In this document: piece by piece, positions 22,365-34,185 of the stretch
How the letters are laid out: each line of letters begins with the position of its first letter
Position numbering within the stretch: position 1 is the stretch's first letter
Assembly (NCBI GenBank): GCA_024138015.1
Contig: JAMXBB010000006.1
Location: 71,887,752-71,951,751 of the forward strand
Length of the DNA: 64,000 bases
Source of the DNA: Lumnitzera littorea
Taxonomy: Eukaryota > Streptophyta > Magnoliopsida > Myrtales > Combretaceae
Reading direction: 5' to 3'
Notes under the pieces: generated by a model
Databases searched by the model: none
Told to the model about the DNA's origin: nothing
What the model saw: only the letters and a program-made list of their open reading frames with translations
Translations under genes and position numbers: made by a program

Positions 22365-23560
22365 TGTTAGATTCTAGCATTCATGGAGTTATTGGTGACT
22401 AAGAAAATAGCACTCATGTTGGCTATAATCTATATGATAGTAATACCTTAGGGTCAATCAATGATAAACTTGACAAACTCAACAACCTTGTTGAGAGTTT
22501 CGTTACGGCTATGCAAGGTAATAGGTTACAATTGCAAGGTGTACCCAATTGTAGTTGAGTAGAAAATGTGCAAGAACAAAGATATGGCCATGTTGGCCAT
22601 GAGGGCGAAGCACTAATCTCCTTAAGGAATTAACAATGTCAAGTTCTAGATTCTAACCTTTATAGGGAGTGGTAATGCAAATGAGTATCTAGAGTAGAAA
22701 TAGAAGGTTGAAAGGGTGTTTGATTTCTATGGGTATATAGAAGTAAATAGTCTTACTTGTTGCCTACGATTTCTCTGGATATACCGCCTTATAATGGAAG
22801 AACTTAAATGTGGCCAAAGCAAGAGATGGATAATGAGGAGTATGCACTTAAGATGACATGAAGAGGTTATTGAAAGGAAGGTTTATACTTGAAACTTATC
22901 TGCAAGACACCTTTTCCAAGTTGCATGAACTCTGTTAAGGAAGCCGAGCTATTGATGATTATGTTAAGGAGTTTTAGTTGCTGATGATCCAAGATGATGT
23001 GGATGAACTTGAAGCCTGAATTGTATTAATATTTATTTCAAGGCTTTAATATGAGATTCGAAATATTGTTGAGGTATAGAGGTTTCACATGATAGAGGAA
23101 TCCATTAGGATAGCATAAAGGGTTGAAAAGTAGAGGAGAAATGCCCCAATCTAACTTGCGCTAAGCTCTTCTCAAACTCTTCTTTTGTACTAACCAACCT
23201 ACAATGAGCTGAAGAGGCTATCTAAGCAAAAGAGAAGAATGATTGACTAAAAGATAGTTGAGCTAGTCTATAGAGCCTTACTAATGATAAGACTACTTTG
23301 AGGACCTATGAAAAAGGACAAACTTTGGGTTGTAAGACAAGTGAGATTAAATGCTTCAAGTGCTTGGGTTATAGACACATGGTTGTTAAATGTCCTAACT
23401 AACATGTCATGGTCCTCTGAGGTGATGAAGTGGATAAAATCGATGAGAGTGAGCTTAAGAAGGAGGATAAGAATGTTAGAGGAGGTGAAGTGGAGAAGGA
23501 TGAGGAAGAGATTTGTGTTTATGTTGACAAAGGAGAACTGATGACCCTAGTATCAAGATG
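22365..23560 (+). pseudogene. gag of element E, decayed
   Basis: The likely start is the ATG at 22365, just after the solo LTR. An N-terminal helical part ('DKLDKLNNLVESFVTAMQGN') is followed by a retrotransposon gag (capsid) domain at about 22840-23110, with 'MKRLLKGRFILETYLQ', 'AIDDYVKEF' and a 'RLxYEIRNIV' segment. A zinc knuckle at about 23350-23395 reads 'CFKCLGYRHMVVKC', an intact CX2CX4HX4C pattern. Many stops (TAG/TAA) and several frame changes. In living relatives gag forms the virus-like particle that packages the RNA. Not functional here. Confidence 0.75.
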
Positions 23561-26500
23561 AATATTTCTACATGAAGTGTACTATCAAAGGTTTGTACAT
23601 GATTATAGTAAATGGAAGGAGTTACACCAATGTTGTCGCTCATACCCTTTGTAGAGGTTAGGTTTATTGATCTCTAAACACCTCTGACCTTATAAGCTAT
23701 AAGGTGCTCTACATGTGATTGAGTAGGTAATTGTACCCTTCTATACGAGAAATGTGTATATAGATGAAATAGTGTACAATGTTGTCCTTATGCAAGATTT
23801 ACATTTGTTGTTAGGGCAATGTTGGCTATTTGACTGACATATTATTCATGATAGATATAAGAACACTTATGCCTTGCAGAAGGATGCTAAGAAGATCATA
23901 TTACAACCTATGACACTAAGCCAGGTAAACAAGACACATAATCGGCATACTCGATCTAGTAAGAAGAAGGCATTGGTGATAAGCCGGAGAGAGCTTAGAG
24001 CCATTGAGAAGGTCGATGAGCCTATGTTCTTATTGATTATAAGACTGCTAGAATTAAGAAATTTGGCAAATGTACCTCAAGAGGTTCAAAAGTTAATAAA
24101 TGAATTTTCTAACCTATTCCTAAAGGAGCTGCCTAAAGGACCACCCCTAGTATAAGGTATTAAATATTGTATCGATTTATAGCCAAGCGCAGCTCTACCA
24201 AACTAACTTGCTTACAAGATGAACCCTAAGCAAACGACTGAGTTGAAGAGATAAGTGGACTAGCTTATCAAGCATGGTTATGCGAGAGAGAGCATGAGCC
24301 CTTATGCAGTACCAGCTTTTCTTAACCCAAAGAAGGATGGTTCATAGCACATGTGCATTGATAATCTAGCTTTCAATTGAATTACTGTCAAGTACAAATA
24401 TCTAATACCATGGCTCAATGATAAGTTAGATAAGCTTCATGGTGCCAAGTGTTTTCGAAGATTGACCTGCGAAGTAGCTACAATCAAATTTGCATGAGAC
24501 TGGATGTTAAGTAGAAAATTGCATTTAAGATAAGGCATGGTCTCTAAGAGTAGTTAGTATTGCCATTCGAACTTACAAATGTGCCAAGCACATTTATGAG
24601 GCTTATGAAACATGCAATGTGCCTTTTGATTAAATGATATGCAGTCGTGTATTTTGATGATATATTAGTATATAGTGTCAACTTGACCAACCATGTGCCA
24701 CATCTCTAAGGTGTTTTTGATATTCTCCGTACCAAGGAACTGTTTGGTAACTTGAATAAGTGTACGTTTTATCAAAACAAAGATGTTTTTCTTGGTTATG
24801 TACTGTCAAGAAATGGAATTTGAGCTAATGATGAGAAAATTTGAGTTGTTCTAGACTGTCTAACACCCAAGAGCATCACTAAAGTATGAAGCTTTCATAG
24901 CCTTGCTTCTTTCTATAGAAGGTTTATTTGGAACTTTAGTACCATTGTTACCCCATTAACTAAGCTCACAAAGAAAAGTGAAGGATTTTAATGGAATGAT
25001 CGAGCTAAGTAAAGCTTAGAGGAATCAAGAGAAGCTTAGTATTGCTCCTATTTAACTCTACCTTGCTTTGACAAACCCTTTGAATTGGAGTACAACATGT
25101 CAAGTATAGGTATTGGTGCCATACTAATGTAAGAGCATCGACCTATTACTTACCACAATGAGAAGTTTAGTGGTGCTGCCTTAAACTACTCTCTATATGA
25201 GAAAGAGCTATATTCTCTTTTTTGAGCCTTTACCATATGGTAACATTACTTACGTCCATGAGAGTTTGTCATTTACATGGACTATGAGTCCTTAAAGCAT
25301 TTGGAAAGTCAAGACAAACTATCAAAGAGGTAAGCTAAATGTTAGAGTTTATGGAAGGATTCTCTTACTTGGTCAAGCATAAGAAGAGTAATGCTAATGT
25401 GGTTGCTAATGTCTTGTCAAGTTGGCATGTCTTACTAACAACCCTGTAAACAAAGTGATTGGGATTTTCCCTTATTGCTGAACAGTTTGCTCAGGACCTA
25501 TACTTTGGTCCAATAGTTGAGAAGTGTCAAGATGGAATTGGTGTTGGATGATACTACATGAAGGATAACTATCTATTCAAGGAGAGGAGACTATGTATAC
25601 CTAACTGTTCTACTAGCGAGCTGTTGGTTAGGGAAGCTCATAGTAGAGGATTATCAAGGCATTTTGGTGAAACCAAAACTACTAACTTGTTAAGAGAGAA
25701 TTTTTATTGGCTTGGTATGCTCAAGGATGTCCATAAGGTCATTAGTAGCTGTGAAGTGTGTAAAAAGGTGAAAGGGAGGAAGGAACTACATGGAGAATAC
25801 ATGCACTTACCTATACTGGCCTCACCTTCAACCGAACTCAGCATAGACTTTGTCTTAAGGTTACCTTAGACATCTAAAGGGAGGGATTTGATCATAATAG
25901 TGGTGGATTGCTCCAGGAAGATGGTACACTTCATTCTATGCTACTAACTTAACGATGCTTTATATATTGTAAATTTATTTTTGTAAGAAGTTGTCTAGCT
26001 ACATGGAGTTCTGAAGACCATCATATTAGATTGGGATACGGAATTTCTAAGCTATTTCTAGAAGATACTTTGGGGAAGACCTAGGACTAAACTCATTTTC
26101 AGCTTACATGGCCACCCCAAGATTAATGGCTAGATTGAAGTAGTGAACAAGACATTAAGCACCTTACTCCGAGCTATAGTGGGAAAGAATTTGAGAGGTT
26201 AAGACCTATGCTTTCCTATTGTGAAGTTTGCTTACAACTAAACCTTCCACAACACTACTGGGAAGACTCCTTTTAAGGTTGCTTATGGCATCTACCCTAC
26301 TATCCCTCTAGATATGATGGGTACTCTTGTAGTTGCCAAAGAGAGCTAATTCGAAGTTGATTGAACCTAAGGATTACAAGAGCTACACTAATCTATGGTG
26401 AGGAAGATTGCTAAGTTCAATGAAATGCAGTAAGAGATAGGTAGTAGTGGCTACCAAACAATTTTTTTTTAAGCTAGGTGACCTCGTATAGGTCCACCTC

Positions 26501-26906
26501 AATCGAAAAAGATTTTCACACCTAAGACAAAATAAACTATCCCCATAAGTAGATGGTCCATTCAAATTCCTAAAGAAGATTAATCACAACGCTTACCAAG
26601 TTGAGCTAGTTGAGAATTATGGTGCTTACCCTACCTTCAACATATCTAACTTGATCTTACATCGACCATAAGAAGTTACTAAAGATGCTAGAAAAAAGCA
26701 ACCTTGATAGAAACCGAGCTACTGGGCCTTTACTATTCTTGGTCATGGTTCACATCAAACCCTAAGATGTCCCTTCAAATTTGAGGACAAATCGTTCTGA
26801 CCCCTAAGAAGATGGTGGAAATCAACTCCTTAGACCAATCATACGAAGTCGAGCTAAAGGATTGCATAGACTAACCCAACATGTACTACTTCAAGAACCC
26901 TTCTGA
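23561..26906 (+). pseudogene. pol of element E (protease, RT, RNase H, integrase), decayed
   Basis: Protease at about 23590-23640 reads 'IIVNGRSYTN', where the catalytic Asp has become Asn. The RT N-terminal part is open at 23874-24155, and the catalytic YFDD is intact at 24650-24661. RNase H lies at about 25080-25440. Integrase has an intact HHCC region in the open stretch 25558-25869 ('REAHSRGLSRHF' and 'SCEVCKKVKG') and a DDE core decayed downstream. The GPF-type C-terminal region is near 26560-26650. The frame then reads through the polypurine tract into the 3' LTR, giving 'NLRTNRSDP', a stop, and 'RSRAKGLHRLT', ending at a TGA at 26904-26906. Several frameshifts and many stops. Confidence 0.8.
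26796..26812 (+). other. Polypurine tract of element E
   Basis: Weak tract around CCCCTAAGAAGA directly before the 3' LTR start at 26813. Matches the corresponding site of element H on the minus strand (57914-57930). It lies inside the pol reading frame. Confidence 0.6.
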
Positions 26907-27672
26907 GACAAGGATTCCTTTATTAATCTCACACTTCTATACTTCCACTAACTTAAGTGCTAAATTGTAGTCGTAATCAACTTAGCATCTGAGCTACCGA
27001 GCACCAAGAATCTATCTAAGCTAAGCTACCCAACCACTTAACCGAAAGAAGCTTTAAATAACTCTGAATGCTTGAGCTCTAACCAAATCTAGATCAAGTC
27101 TACCCACTTCTCTAACCTCTTAACCCCTTTCGAGCTGAATCCTACCAATGTCAAGTTATTTGAGAATTTACTTCAATAGGACTACTACGTTGCAGACTAC
27201 TAGTCTCTACTTAACAAGTGTCTTTCAGCATGACATTCTAGAAGGATTCGCTACTATTTTGTACAGGACATTATTTATCATTTTTACCCCTTTTAGTATG
27301 TTTAAAAAATCTTTTGTATCTTATCCTTTTTGTCTTTTCCTAACACACTTGTAACCTTAGTGGGGCTAGTATATAAACCCCCCTTTCTTTGTACATAGAT
27401 ATCATACTTTCATTATTAAATTATAATTTCCTTTTTGCAGAGTATCTTGTATGTTCTCTCTTATCCTTAGCTCCTATCTAGCTCCTTTAGCAAGAGTTAG
27501 TGGCGAGTAACCTTAATACTTCAATCATGTGTTATAGGATTAGGCCAAATAGGATCAAGTGGTGTGCATATCTAGCCGATTACTGCTTAGATTTGCTTAA
27601 CCCCCTTTGTTTTCTTTTTATTGTTATTCCATGTGGTGCTTCTACATGTGTATGAAACCTAGAGATGCATCA
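26813..27672 (+). repeat. 3' LTR of element E
   Basis: Runs from TGGTGGAAATCAAC (from TGATAGGAATCAAC) to GATGCATCA, 860 bases. Contains the TATA-like AGTATATAAAC near 27368-27378 and matches the 5' LTR and the two LTRs of element H. Confidence 0.85.
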
Positions 27673-27948
27673 GCAATCTCCTCCACCCAATAATTCTTTC
27701 TTCCTTGCTCTTTTCTCTGAAATTTCAATCCATATGCACTACTCTTAGGTGTGATAATTTCTAAGGCTTCAAAACTAGTCCAAATCTTCAAATAATCCAA
27801 AATTTGATCAAAATCTTCAAACTCTTCAAATAAAGCTTGAAATCAAAATACAAACAAATTAAACATCAAATTCAATATAAACACCTAAAAAATCTTATTA
27901 GAGCATTATATATTCAACTATAAGACTTATACCTTTATAAATTCATCA
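27673..27948 (-). repeat. 3' LTR of element A, block 3 (LTR 5' end)
   Basis: Resumes A's LTR after element E and matches 46080-46351 in order. Ends ...ATTCATCA, which on the minus strand is the TGATGAAT start of the LTR next to the polypurine tract. Confidence 0.85.
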
Positions 27949-27968
27949 AATTCCCCCACACTTAAGTC
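27949..27968 (-). other. Polypurine tract of element A
   Basis: On the minus strand the tract is ...ACTTAAGTGTGGGGGAATT, directly before the LTR start. A 'TTGAGGACAAGCAAAG' stretch precedes it, as in element B. It fixes A's strand. Confidence 0.85.
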
Positions 27969-28762
27969 TTTGCTTGTCCTCAAGCAAAATAAATCAATCT
28001 ATGAAAACTCTTAAGGACAAAATCTCGATGAATGCTCAAATTATAAAATCAATTTCAATATCCATACGGTCTATTTAGAAACAAAAGTGCATACACTTCT
28101 ATTAAAATTGATCTTACCATCATCAAATTCAAAACCTGAGCTTCTATTCCATAGAATTATACTTAATCATATTTACATGCCCATAAAACATAACTACAAA
28201 ATATAAGTATCGGCTATTAAGAACCATATTAGAATTTACGAATTAATTTATGTAAATTAGAGTTAAACCACTTCATTTAAACAAACATTAAACTAAAAAT
28301 CAAAATAAACATAAACTTAATCAAGAAAGAGTTATTCATATTTTAAAAACTGGTGTACACTCCCCTTTTTTACCTCTCTAAGCATAATAATTAGAAACAA
28401 ATGCATGTTACATCTACTAGTCCCATAATTATCTCCTTACTTCTTTTAATTTTTTATTGGAGGATTTATTTTTGTTTTCTTTTTATTTTCTTTACTTGAA
28501 ATGGAATAGTTTCACTTAGTTGATATGTCCTAAGCCAAACCACCTTAAGCTATCAAGTATTAAGGCTTCCCTTTGAACCATTCACAAACTCCACCCAATT
28601 TAGATCTCTTCACTTTTGTGCAAGTTCTAGCCTTCACATAGACTTTTCTCTTAACCCTAATATCTTGCTTTTAACCAATAATATTGTGCTCGCCACCCAT
28701 TTTGATAAGGGTTATTCTATATAAAAGAGGTACCCCATAGGCTTAATTACTCAAAACAACAA
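27969..28762 (-). other. 3' non-coding region of element A
   Basis: AT-rich sequence between the polypurine tract and the insertion site of element C. No gene is recognisable. AACAA at 28758-28762 is the left target duplication of C. Confidence 0.55.
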
Positions 28763-29698
28763 TGATATGGATCATTAAGAAAGGATCAACACATGGCTAC
28801 CAATATCACATGAACTAGGGGTTGGTCTAAGCCTTAAGATGGAAGTCAAAGGTTAAGTAAGGATCCTCATACATTGACGGTGGATATGATGCACCAATGT
28901 TTCATACGAGCTTGGGACACACTTGATATTATGCACAAGTGTGGCCGAAGAGCAGTTACCACTAATCTATACTCAAAATGGATTAGATAAGAGTAAACAA
29001 TGGTATGCAAAGGATACTTAGGTCACTATGGAAAGTATGTTTGAAATTTAATCTCACTAACTGTTGTGGCTTTTACATATTACAAGTATTTATATGACTT
29101 AATTAGGGTAATTCCTAAATTTACTTAAACTAAAATAAGATTCCTTGTAGAAAAAGGAAGAGGAATAAATTACAAGGGTAGAGTCATAAACAGACAAAAC
29201 GAATATTCGAGTACAAATAGGAAGTACGGATGTCAGGAAAAGGGGTGCATGTCAACTATCCAGCTTATGGTCCTAATGATGCTACTTGCGGAGTAGGGCT
29301 GATTTTGAGCAAAGTAAGTTAGGATGGCTGCTTAGTTGCTCAATTACTCTCCTATTCAAGGCTCAAGAAGAGTTAGTCTAATGAGTAGTCACTCTTCTAA
29401 TTGGCCTTGGTTGGTTAGCTTGGAAGTAGGGTTACGTGGCCTCGAATGCATGTTAACTCAACAATATACAGATTTGGTGTTTAGCTTTGGTGCAGCAATA
29501 AGTGGCCGGCTCGGTAATAGGTCAGGAGCCTTGATAGTCTTCTCCATGAGACAAAGAGAGGTTAAAATAGAGGCCTTTAGTAATTCACAATGGAAAATAC
29601 ATTGTTCCTCAAAGTTCAACTCCCCTTAGATAACTTAGTGGACCATATGGGTAAGTCCTCAAGCTTGAGAGTGAGAGATTGGTCCATGATCCTTATTA
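28763..29698 (-). repeat. 3' LTR of element C
   Basis: Starts TGATATGGATCA on the + strand and ends CCTTATTA (TA from CA). Matches 43309-44261 throughout, including a stretch around 'TACAAGTATTTATATGAC'. Confidence 0.85.
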
Positions 29699-29712
29699 TC
29701 CCCTCTAGGCTG
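29699..29712 (-). other. Polypurine tract of element C
   Basis: The minus strand reads CAGCCTAGAGGGGA directly before the LTR start TAATAAGG. Position matches the LTR boundary defined by the two LTR copies. Confidence 0.65.
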
Positions 29713-29779
29713 TTTAAGATTTGGGATTAAATCTAGCTTAGCTTCTTGTTGCTCGTCCTCAGAACATATGGATGGAGGT

Positions 29780-31720
29780 TAGCAACATTAAAGGAGTTTA
29801 AGACTCCAAAAGCTTTAGGCAGTTCAATCATGTAGGCATTAAGATTGATCTTTTCAAGTACCTTAAACGGTCCATTTACTTTAGGAGATAACTTTCTCTT
29901 TCTCAAACTTAGAAATCAATCTTTACCGAAGTGGATCTAAACCAATTCACCAAGCTGAAATTCTCTGCCCTTTTACCCTTTACTTTGCATCTTAAGCTTT
30001 AGTGGCAACTTGGCTCAGTTGCTCTTTGACCTTCTAGTACATCATCTTAATAGCCTTTGAATCATTATTAGTGGACTGATCTTCTTACCAGTTTGGTAAT
30101 GGCATCCGATCCAATGGTAGCTCGGGGTTAAATCCACAAGCAACTTTAAATAGAGACTTGCCTGTGATGCTATGCATGGTTTTGTTGTAGGCAAACTCTA
30201 TTATGTCTAAGCATACATCCTAATCAATCAAGTTTTGACCAATAGTGACTCTGAGTAAGGTTCCCAATGTTTTGTTAACAACCTTGGATTACCTATTGAT
30301 TTGAGGGTGGCAAGACATGTTGAATAGTAGCTTAGTTCCCAATCACTTCCATAAGGTTCTCCAAAAGTAGCTCATAAATTTTTTATCCCGATCAAACACG
30401 ATTGTTCTAAGCATTCCATGAAGCTTGATGACCTCCTACAAGAAAAGAAAAGAGATAGTGAAAGCATCATTAGTTTAAGAATAGGGCATGAGGTGTACCA
30501 TTTTACTGAAACAGTCCATGAACACCATGATAGACTCCTTCCTTTTGGACATCCTTAGCAATCTGAACATAAAGTCCATGCTTAGCTTAGACCATGGTTT
30601 GGTCGAGATCGACAAAGGTAAATATTGCCTTTGCTTAGCCTAGCTCCTTGCCCTTCTACAGGTACCATATCTTTCCAGTATAGCTTGGATGTCTAAGAAT
30701 CTTGAGGCTAATACCTCATGAGTTTGGTGCCTATCAAAAAGTCTAGAAAATCCTCTACCATATGCCTCGTGCACCAATGACTCTCACATAGAACAAGTCA
30801 GGATACATAGTCTCCTCTTCCTAAACAAGCATTTGTTCTCCTTATAATAGTCATCAAGTGTTCGACCATCTCTACATCTAGCATAGATCGAGCCAAAGTG
30901 CGGATACTTAGCATATAAATCCTTAATCATAGAAAATCTAAGTAATCTGGTCTCCATGACCCATCTATCTTTGGCAATAACAAAGCTATCATAACACATG
31001 GGCTTACGAATTCTCAGACATATCCTCTCTTTATCAGTTCATCTACCTGTCTCTATAGCTTAATAGGTTTGTTCAATAATGCAGCTCTTGGCTACAAGTC
31101 TATCACATGTTTAATGCCTCAAATCAGGAGTAAGCCTTCCAGTAGTGTACTTAGGAACAGGTTAGTAAACTCATTCAATAAGGTTTTCACCTCAATTGGT
31201 AACAGTTCCTCATCTAATCCTCTCATCTTAAATAACCTTCTAACTAACACATAGGTTGGCTCATCAAGCTTCATCTCTCTCTTCAACTCAACTCGAGTCA
31301 TTACTAAAGCCTCTTTCTTCAGAACTCAACCCAATTAAGTCAGCATGTTTTTAACTTATTCAGTAGCCATGGAGCTTAGCTTTACTTTCCTACCTATGTG
31401 TTATAAGGAACATTCGTTCTTCCTTCCATTGTATATCATATTCCAATCAAACATCCATGGTTGTCCAAGAAGAATATAAGACGCACTCATGGGTGACGTG
31501 TCACAAAGAACTTCATCTTGATAGTTTCCAATATTGATTGGTATAACCACTTGATTATTCACTTGTAGGGCTTCCTTGTTAGTGAGTTAGTATAGTTTAT
31601 AAGGCTTGGGATGGGCCTTGGTCAGCAACTTTAGTTGTTAGACCATGAATGTAGATGCTGCATTAGTGCAGTTGCCATTATCAACAATTAATGTACACAA
31701 CGACCCATTCATCTTACTAC
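29780..31720 (-). pseudogene. pol of element C with the RT core and RNase H deleted
   Basis: Minus strand. The protease active site near 31660-31690 reads 'LIVDNGNCTN' (Asp kept). The RT N-terminal part (open 31119-31301) runs to 'ALLLPKIDGSWR' at about 30965-31010. It is followed immediately by the segment that normally precedes integrase ('MIKDLYAKYPHFGSIYARC', 30860-30930). So the RT palm with its YxDD, the connection domain and RNase H are missing, a gap I estimate at 1-1.4 kb compared with E and H. The integrase zinc-binding region and DDE core follow at about 30150-30830 with many stops. The C-terminal 'NGPFKVLEKINLNAY' (GPF motif) is intact near 29850-29890. Decay is otherwise as in its neighbours. 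Confidence 0.75.
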
Positions 31721-31899
31721 CAATGTGGAACAAATTTTCTCACTACTCATCCTCTAGCACAGGACTCATACTCATTACTCTTTTTAAGACCATAGTTGTA
31801 GGCATAAAATTACCCTCTTCATTATAAATGATCTCCTCCTCCTTAGACTGTTCTAGGTGTTGAAGTCCTTGGGGTCCTTAATCTCCTCATTAGTACTAT

Positions 31900-32950
31900 C
31901 AATTTCAATGGTCAGCATCTCTCCTTTGATCACAATCACTCGTTTGTTCACACATTATGCGGCAATGTGTCTAAACACTTAACACTTAAAGCATTTGATC
32001 TTACTTGTCTTTCTTTCTAACCTCTAGCCTTTCTTGAACATCCTTGAGATCTCTTTCTCCTTTGCTTGGGTAGTTTGAGCTGGTCAAGCCTCAATAACCT
32101 TACTTGATTCCAATCACACAAGTTTGCTCGAACTAGGTTAGCTAGGGGTAGATCGACTAATACGAGCTTAGAATCTTCCAAATTAGTGTCTCTCAATTCT
32201 TTAGGTAGCTTAAATTGCCTCATAAAATGTACGAAGATCCATAGTCTCCAGAACATCTTCGATCTCATACCTCAACCCACTAATGAATCAGGATACAATT
32301 TAGTCTTTAGGATCAACAATTTCTTAATAGATCATTAGCATCTGCAATTCCTTCACATACGCTTCAACACTTGACCCTCCTCATCTCAACTCCTGTAACC
32401 TCTTGAATGTGTCTTGCAAAAAGTAGTTCAAGACAAATCTTCTCCTCATGACTTTTCATTTCATCTTAATTCCTAACTTCATGTTCTCCTTCTCTTCTTT
32501 GGGTGGCTTATAGATTCTTCCACCACAGGACGACATAGCTAGTAAACTCCAGCATAGCAAGTTTGACCTTAGCATTATCAAGCACTTTATGGCACTTAAA
32601 CTGCTTCTCAATCTTATCTACCCATTCTAGGTAGTCCTCAAATCACCACTACTAGAAAAACCAAGAATATGCATCCTTAGTCCTTCTACTCTAGGAGCTC
32701 AAATATTCCTCTCCTTAGGTTTGTAATACTCTTCCTCCTCATCACTTACTTCTTCATCTTCTTCATTGATCTCATCTAATGCTAGTCTCTATCAAGTAAC
32801 TTTGTCCACTCCTCTAACTCAGGGTAGTCGAACTAGGCCGTTAACTTGGTCATAGTTGCCATTTGCTTTCTAAGGTAATTCATTGACTCAGCCTTTGTAG
32901 GGGTCATTTCGAGTTCATTGCCTATCTTCATTGATGGTAATCACTAGACC
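31900..32950 (-). pseudogene. gag of element C, decayed
   Basis: Minus strand. A zinc knuckle at about 31955-32010 keeps all four zinc ligands ('IKCFKC', then 'RHIAA', then C) but is cut by two stops. A capsid-like gag domain is recognisable at about 32230-32560. An acidic Glu-rich stretch occurs near 32725-32790. 32950-33321 is non-coding leader with no gene seen. Confidence 0.6.
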
Positions 32951-33321
32951 AATCACTATGTCAATAAGTTTATAGAACCATTCATCCACAAATTAGGGCA
33001 TGAAACTTCCTTGTTGGAATTAGCCATTACAAGCACCACTTTCTTGGTTACTTGGGGTTCCTTGAACACTAAAGTCAAACATTGTTGTATATTACAATAG
33101 ATTAACAGTTGAAACATAACTCAAAATTCTTTCCACAAACAATGATAACAAAACAACACTTCACACACCAACAGATATTATAACCAACATACGATATACC
33201 AAACGAACACCGACACTCTATTTTGCAAATAAGAAACAAGGGAAAACAAAACACTAAATTTCTTTAACACTTAACACTAAACACTCTTCAAACACTCACA
33301 ATAATAATAAACAATTTCTAT

Positions 33322-33740
33322 TGTTAGTGGGTTTTTGATTTGGGCTTTATCCTACAAAGAAAGGAAAACTTATGGTATTAAGGCCAGTTTGGTACTATCA
33401 CTCCGATTCCTAAGTCAGTAAATGAATGTAGGAAAAGTTAAGAGTAGTAAAGAGTTATCAGATATCTCTTATTGCATTTCTTACCCCTATTTATAGTCAA
33501 ATATTGTATCTGAAGTAGCAATTATCGAAATAATTATCAAGACATGTGTAAGCCTCTTGATTAGATACATTCCTAAAATGTAGGGAGAGTAGGCAATTGT
33601 GTCAAGTGATAACTATTTGTGCTACTTCCCTTGAATTTAAATTAGACACGGATCTGTATTTCTCGACATTAGCTAAGAATGTAGACAACTAGTCCTATTG
33701 ATAGCAGAATGGATGACTGAATGAAAGTTGACTATCAACA
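33322..33740 (-). repeat. 3' LTR of element D
   Basis: TGTTAGTGGG...GACTATCAACA on the + strand. Matches 42793-43224. The + strand text after it (TTTACCCCCCTA) is the polypurine tract read backwards. Confidence 0.88.
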
Positions 33741-33752
33741 TTTACCCCCCTA
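33741..33752 (-). other. Polypurine tract of element D
   Basis: The minus strand reads TAGGGGGGTAAA directly before the LTR start TGTTGATAG. Confidence 0.8.
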
Positions 33753-34054
33753 ACGCTTGTTTTCAAGGATTTGACTAAGGGAGTAGACATTTAATGCTCT
33801 AGAGGCTGAGTAAGGCAATAAGACAAATCATATCCTATCCAAAAGGTCATAATTTTCATATTTCCCTCTTGTTAAAAGACTACAATGGAAAGTGTGATAG
33901 CTGTCACCTTGATCATCATTATGTTATAGGCCTAACAACTATTAGATACTTGATAACCATTGGATTCTTGTCTCAAAACAAGCGACAACAATTTGTGCCA
34001 TCTTCTATCATTTCCATCAAAGACTAATTTGTAGTTATAAGGGTAAATCATCCG

Positions 34055-34062
34055 TATTTAAA
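34055..34062 (+). promoter_or_regulatory. TATA-like box of the antisense gene in element D
   Basis: TATTTAAA, 124 bases upstream of the ATG at 34186 and 315 bases from the 3' LTR, on the + strand. Spacing fits a plant promoter with a leader of about 90 bases. Activity is not shown. Confidence 0.45.
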
Positions 34063-34185
34063 GGACTTTTCAAAACTGAAAACAAGTTTTTTCAGTTGCA
34101 TCCATAAGTTTTCGTCGGTTGCTTGTCATCTTGTCTTACCTTGAAATTCTTCAATTTTCATGACATTCACTATAGTTAATCAAGT

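Larger units (their letters stand above)
16770..27672 (+). mobile_element. Element E: chromovirus-like Ty3/gypsy retrotransposon, with two nested insertions
   Basis: Inserted in A's 3' LTR with flanks ATGAT (16765-16769) and GCAAT (27673-27677); the empty site in A's other LTR reads GTGAT, so the duplication has decayed by transitions. Order: 5' LTR with a 1.06-kb insert, Met-type primer-binding site, leader (18660-19003, no gene seen) split by a 3.3-kb solo LTR, gag, protease, reverse transcriptase, RNase H, integrase, polypurine tract, 3' LTR. Same family as element H: LTRs of about 860 bases with matching ends, and the same pol tail running into the LTR. Confidence 0.85.
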
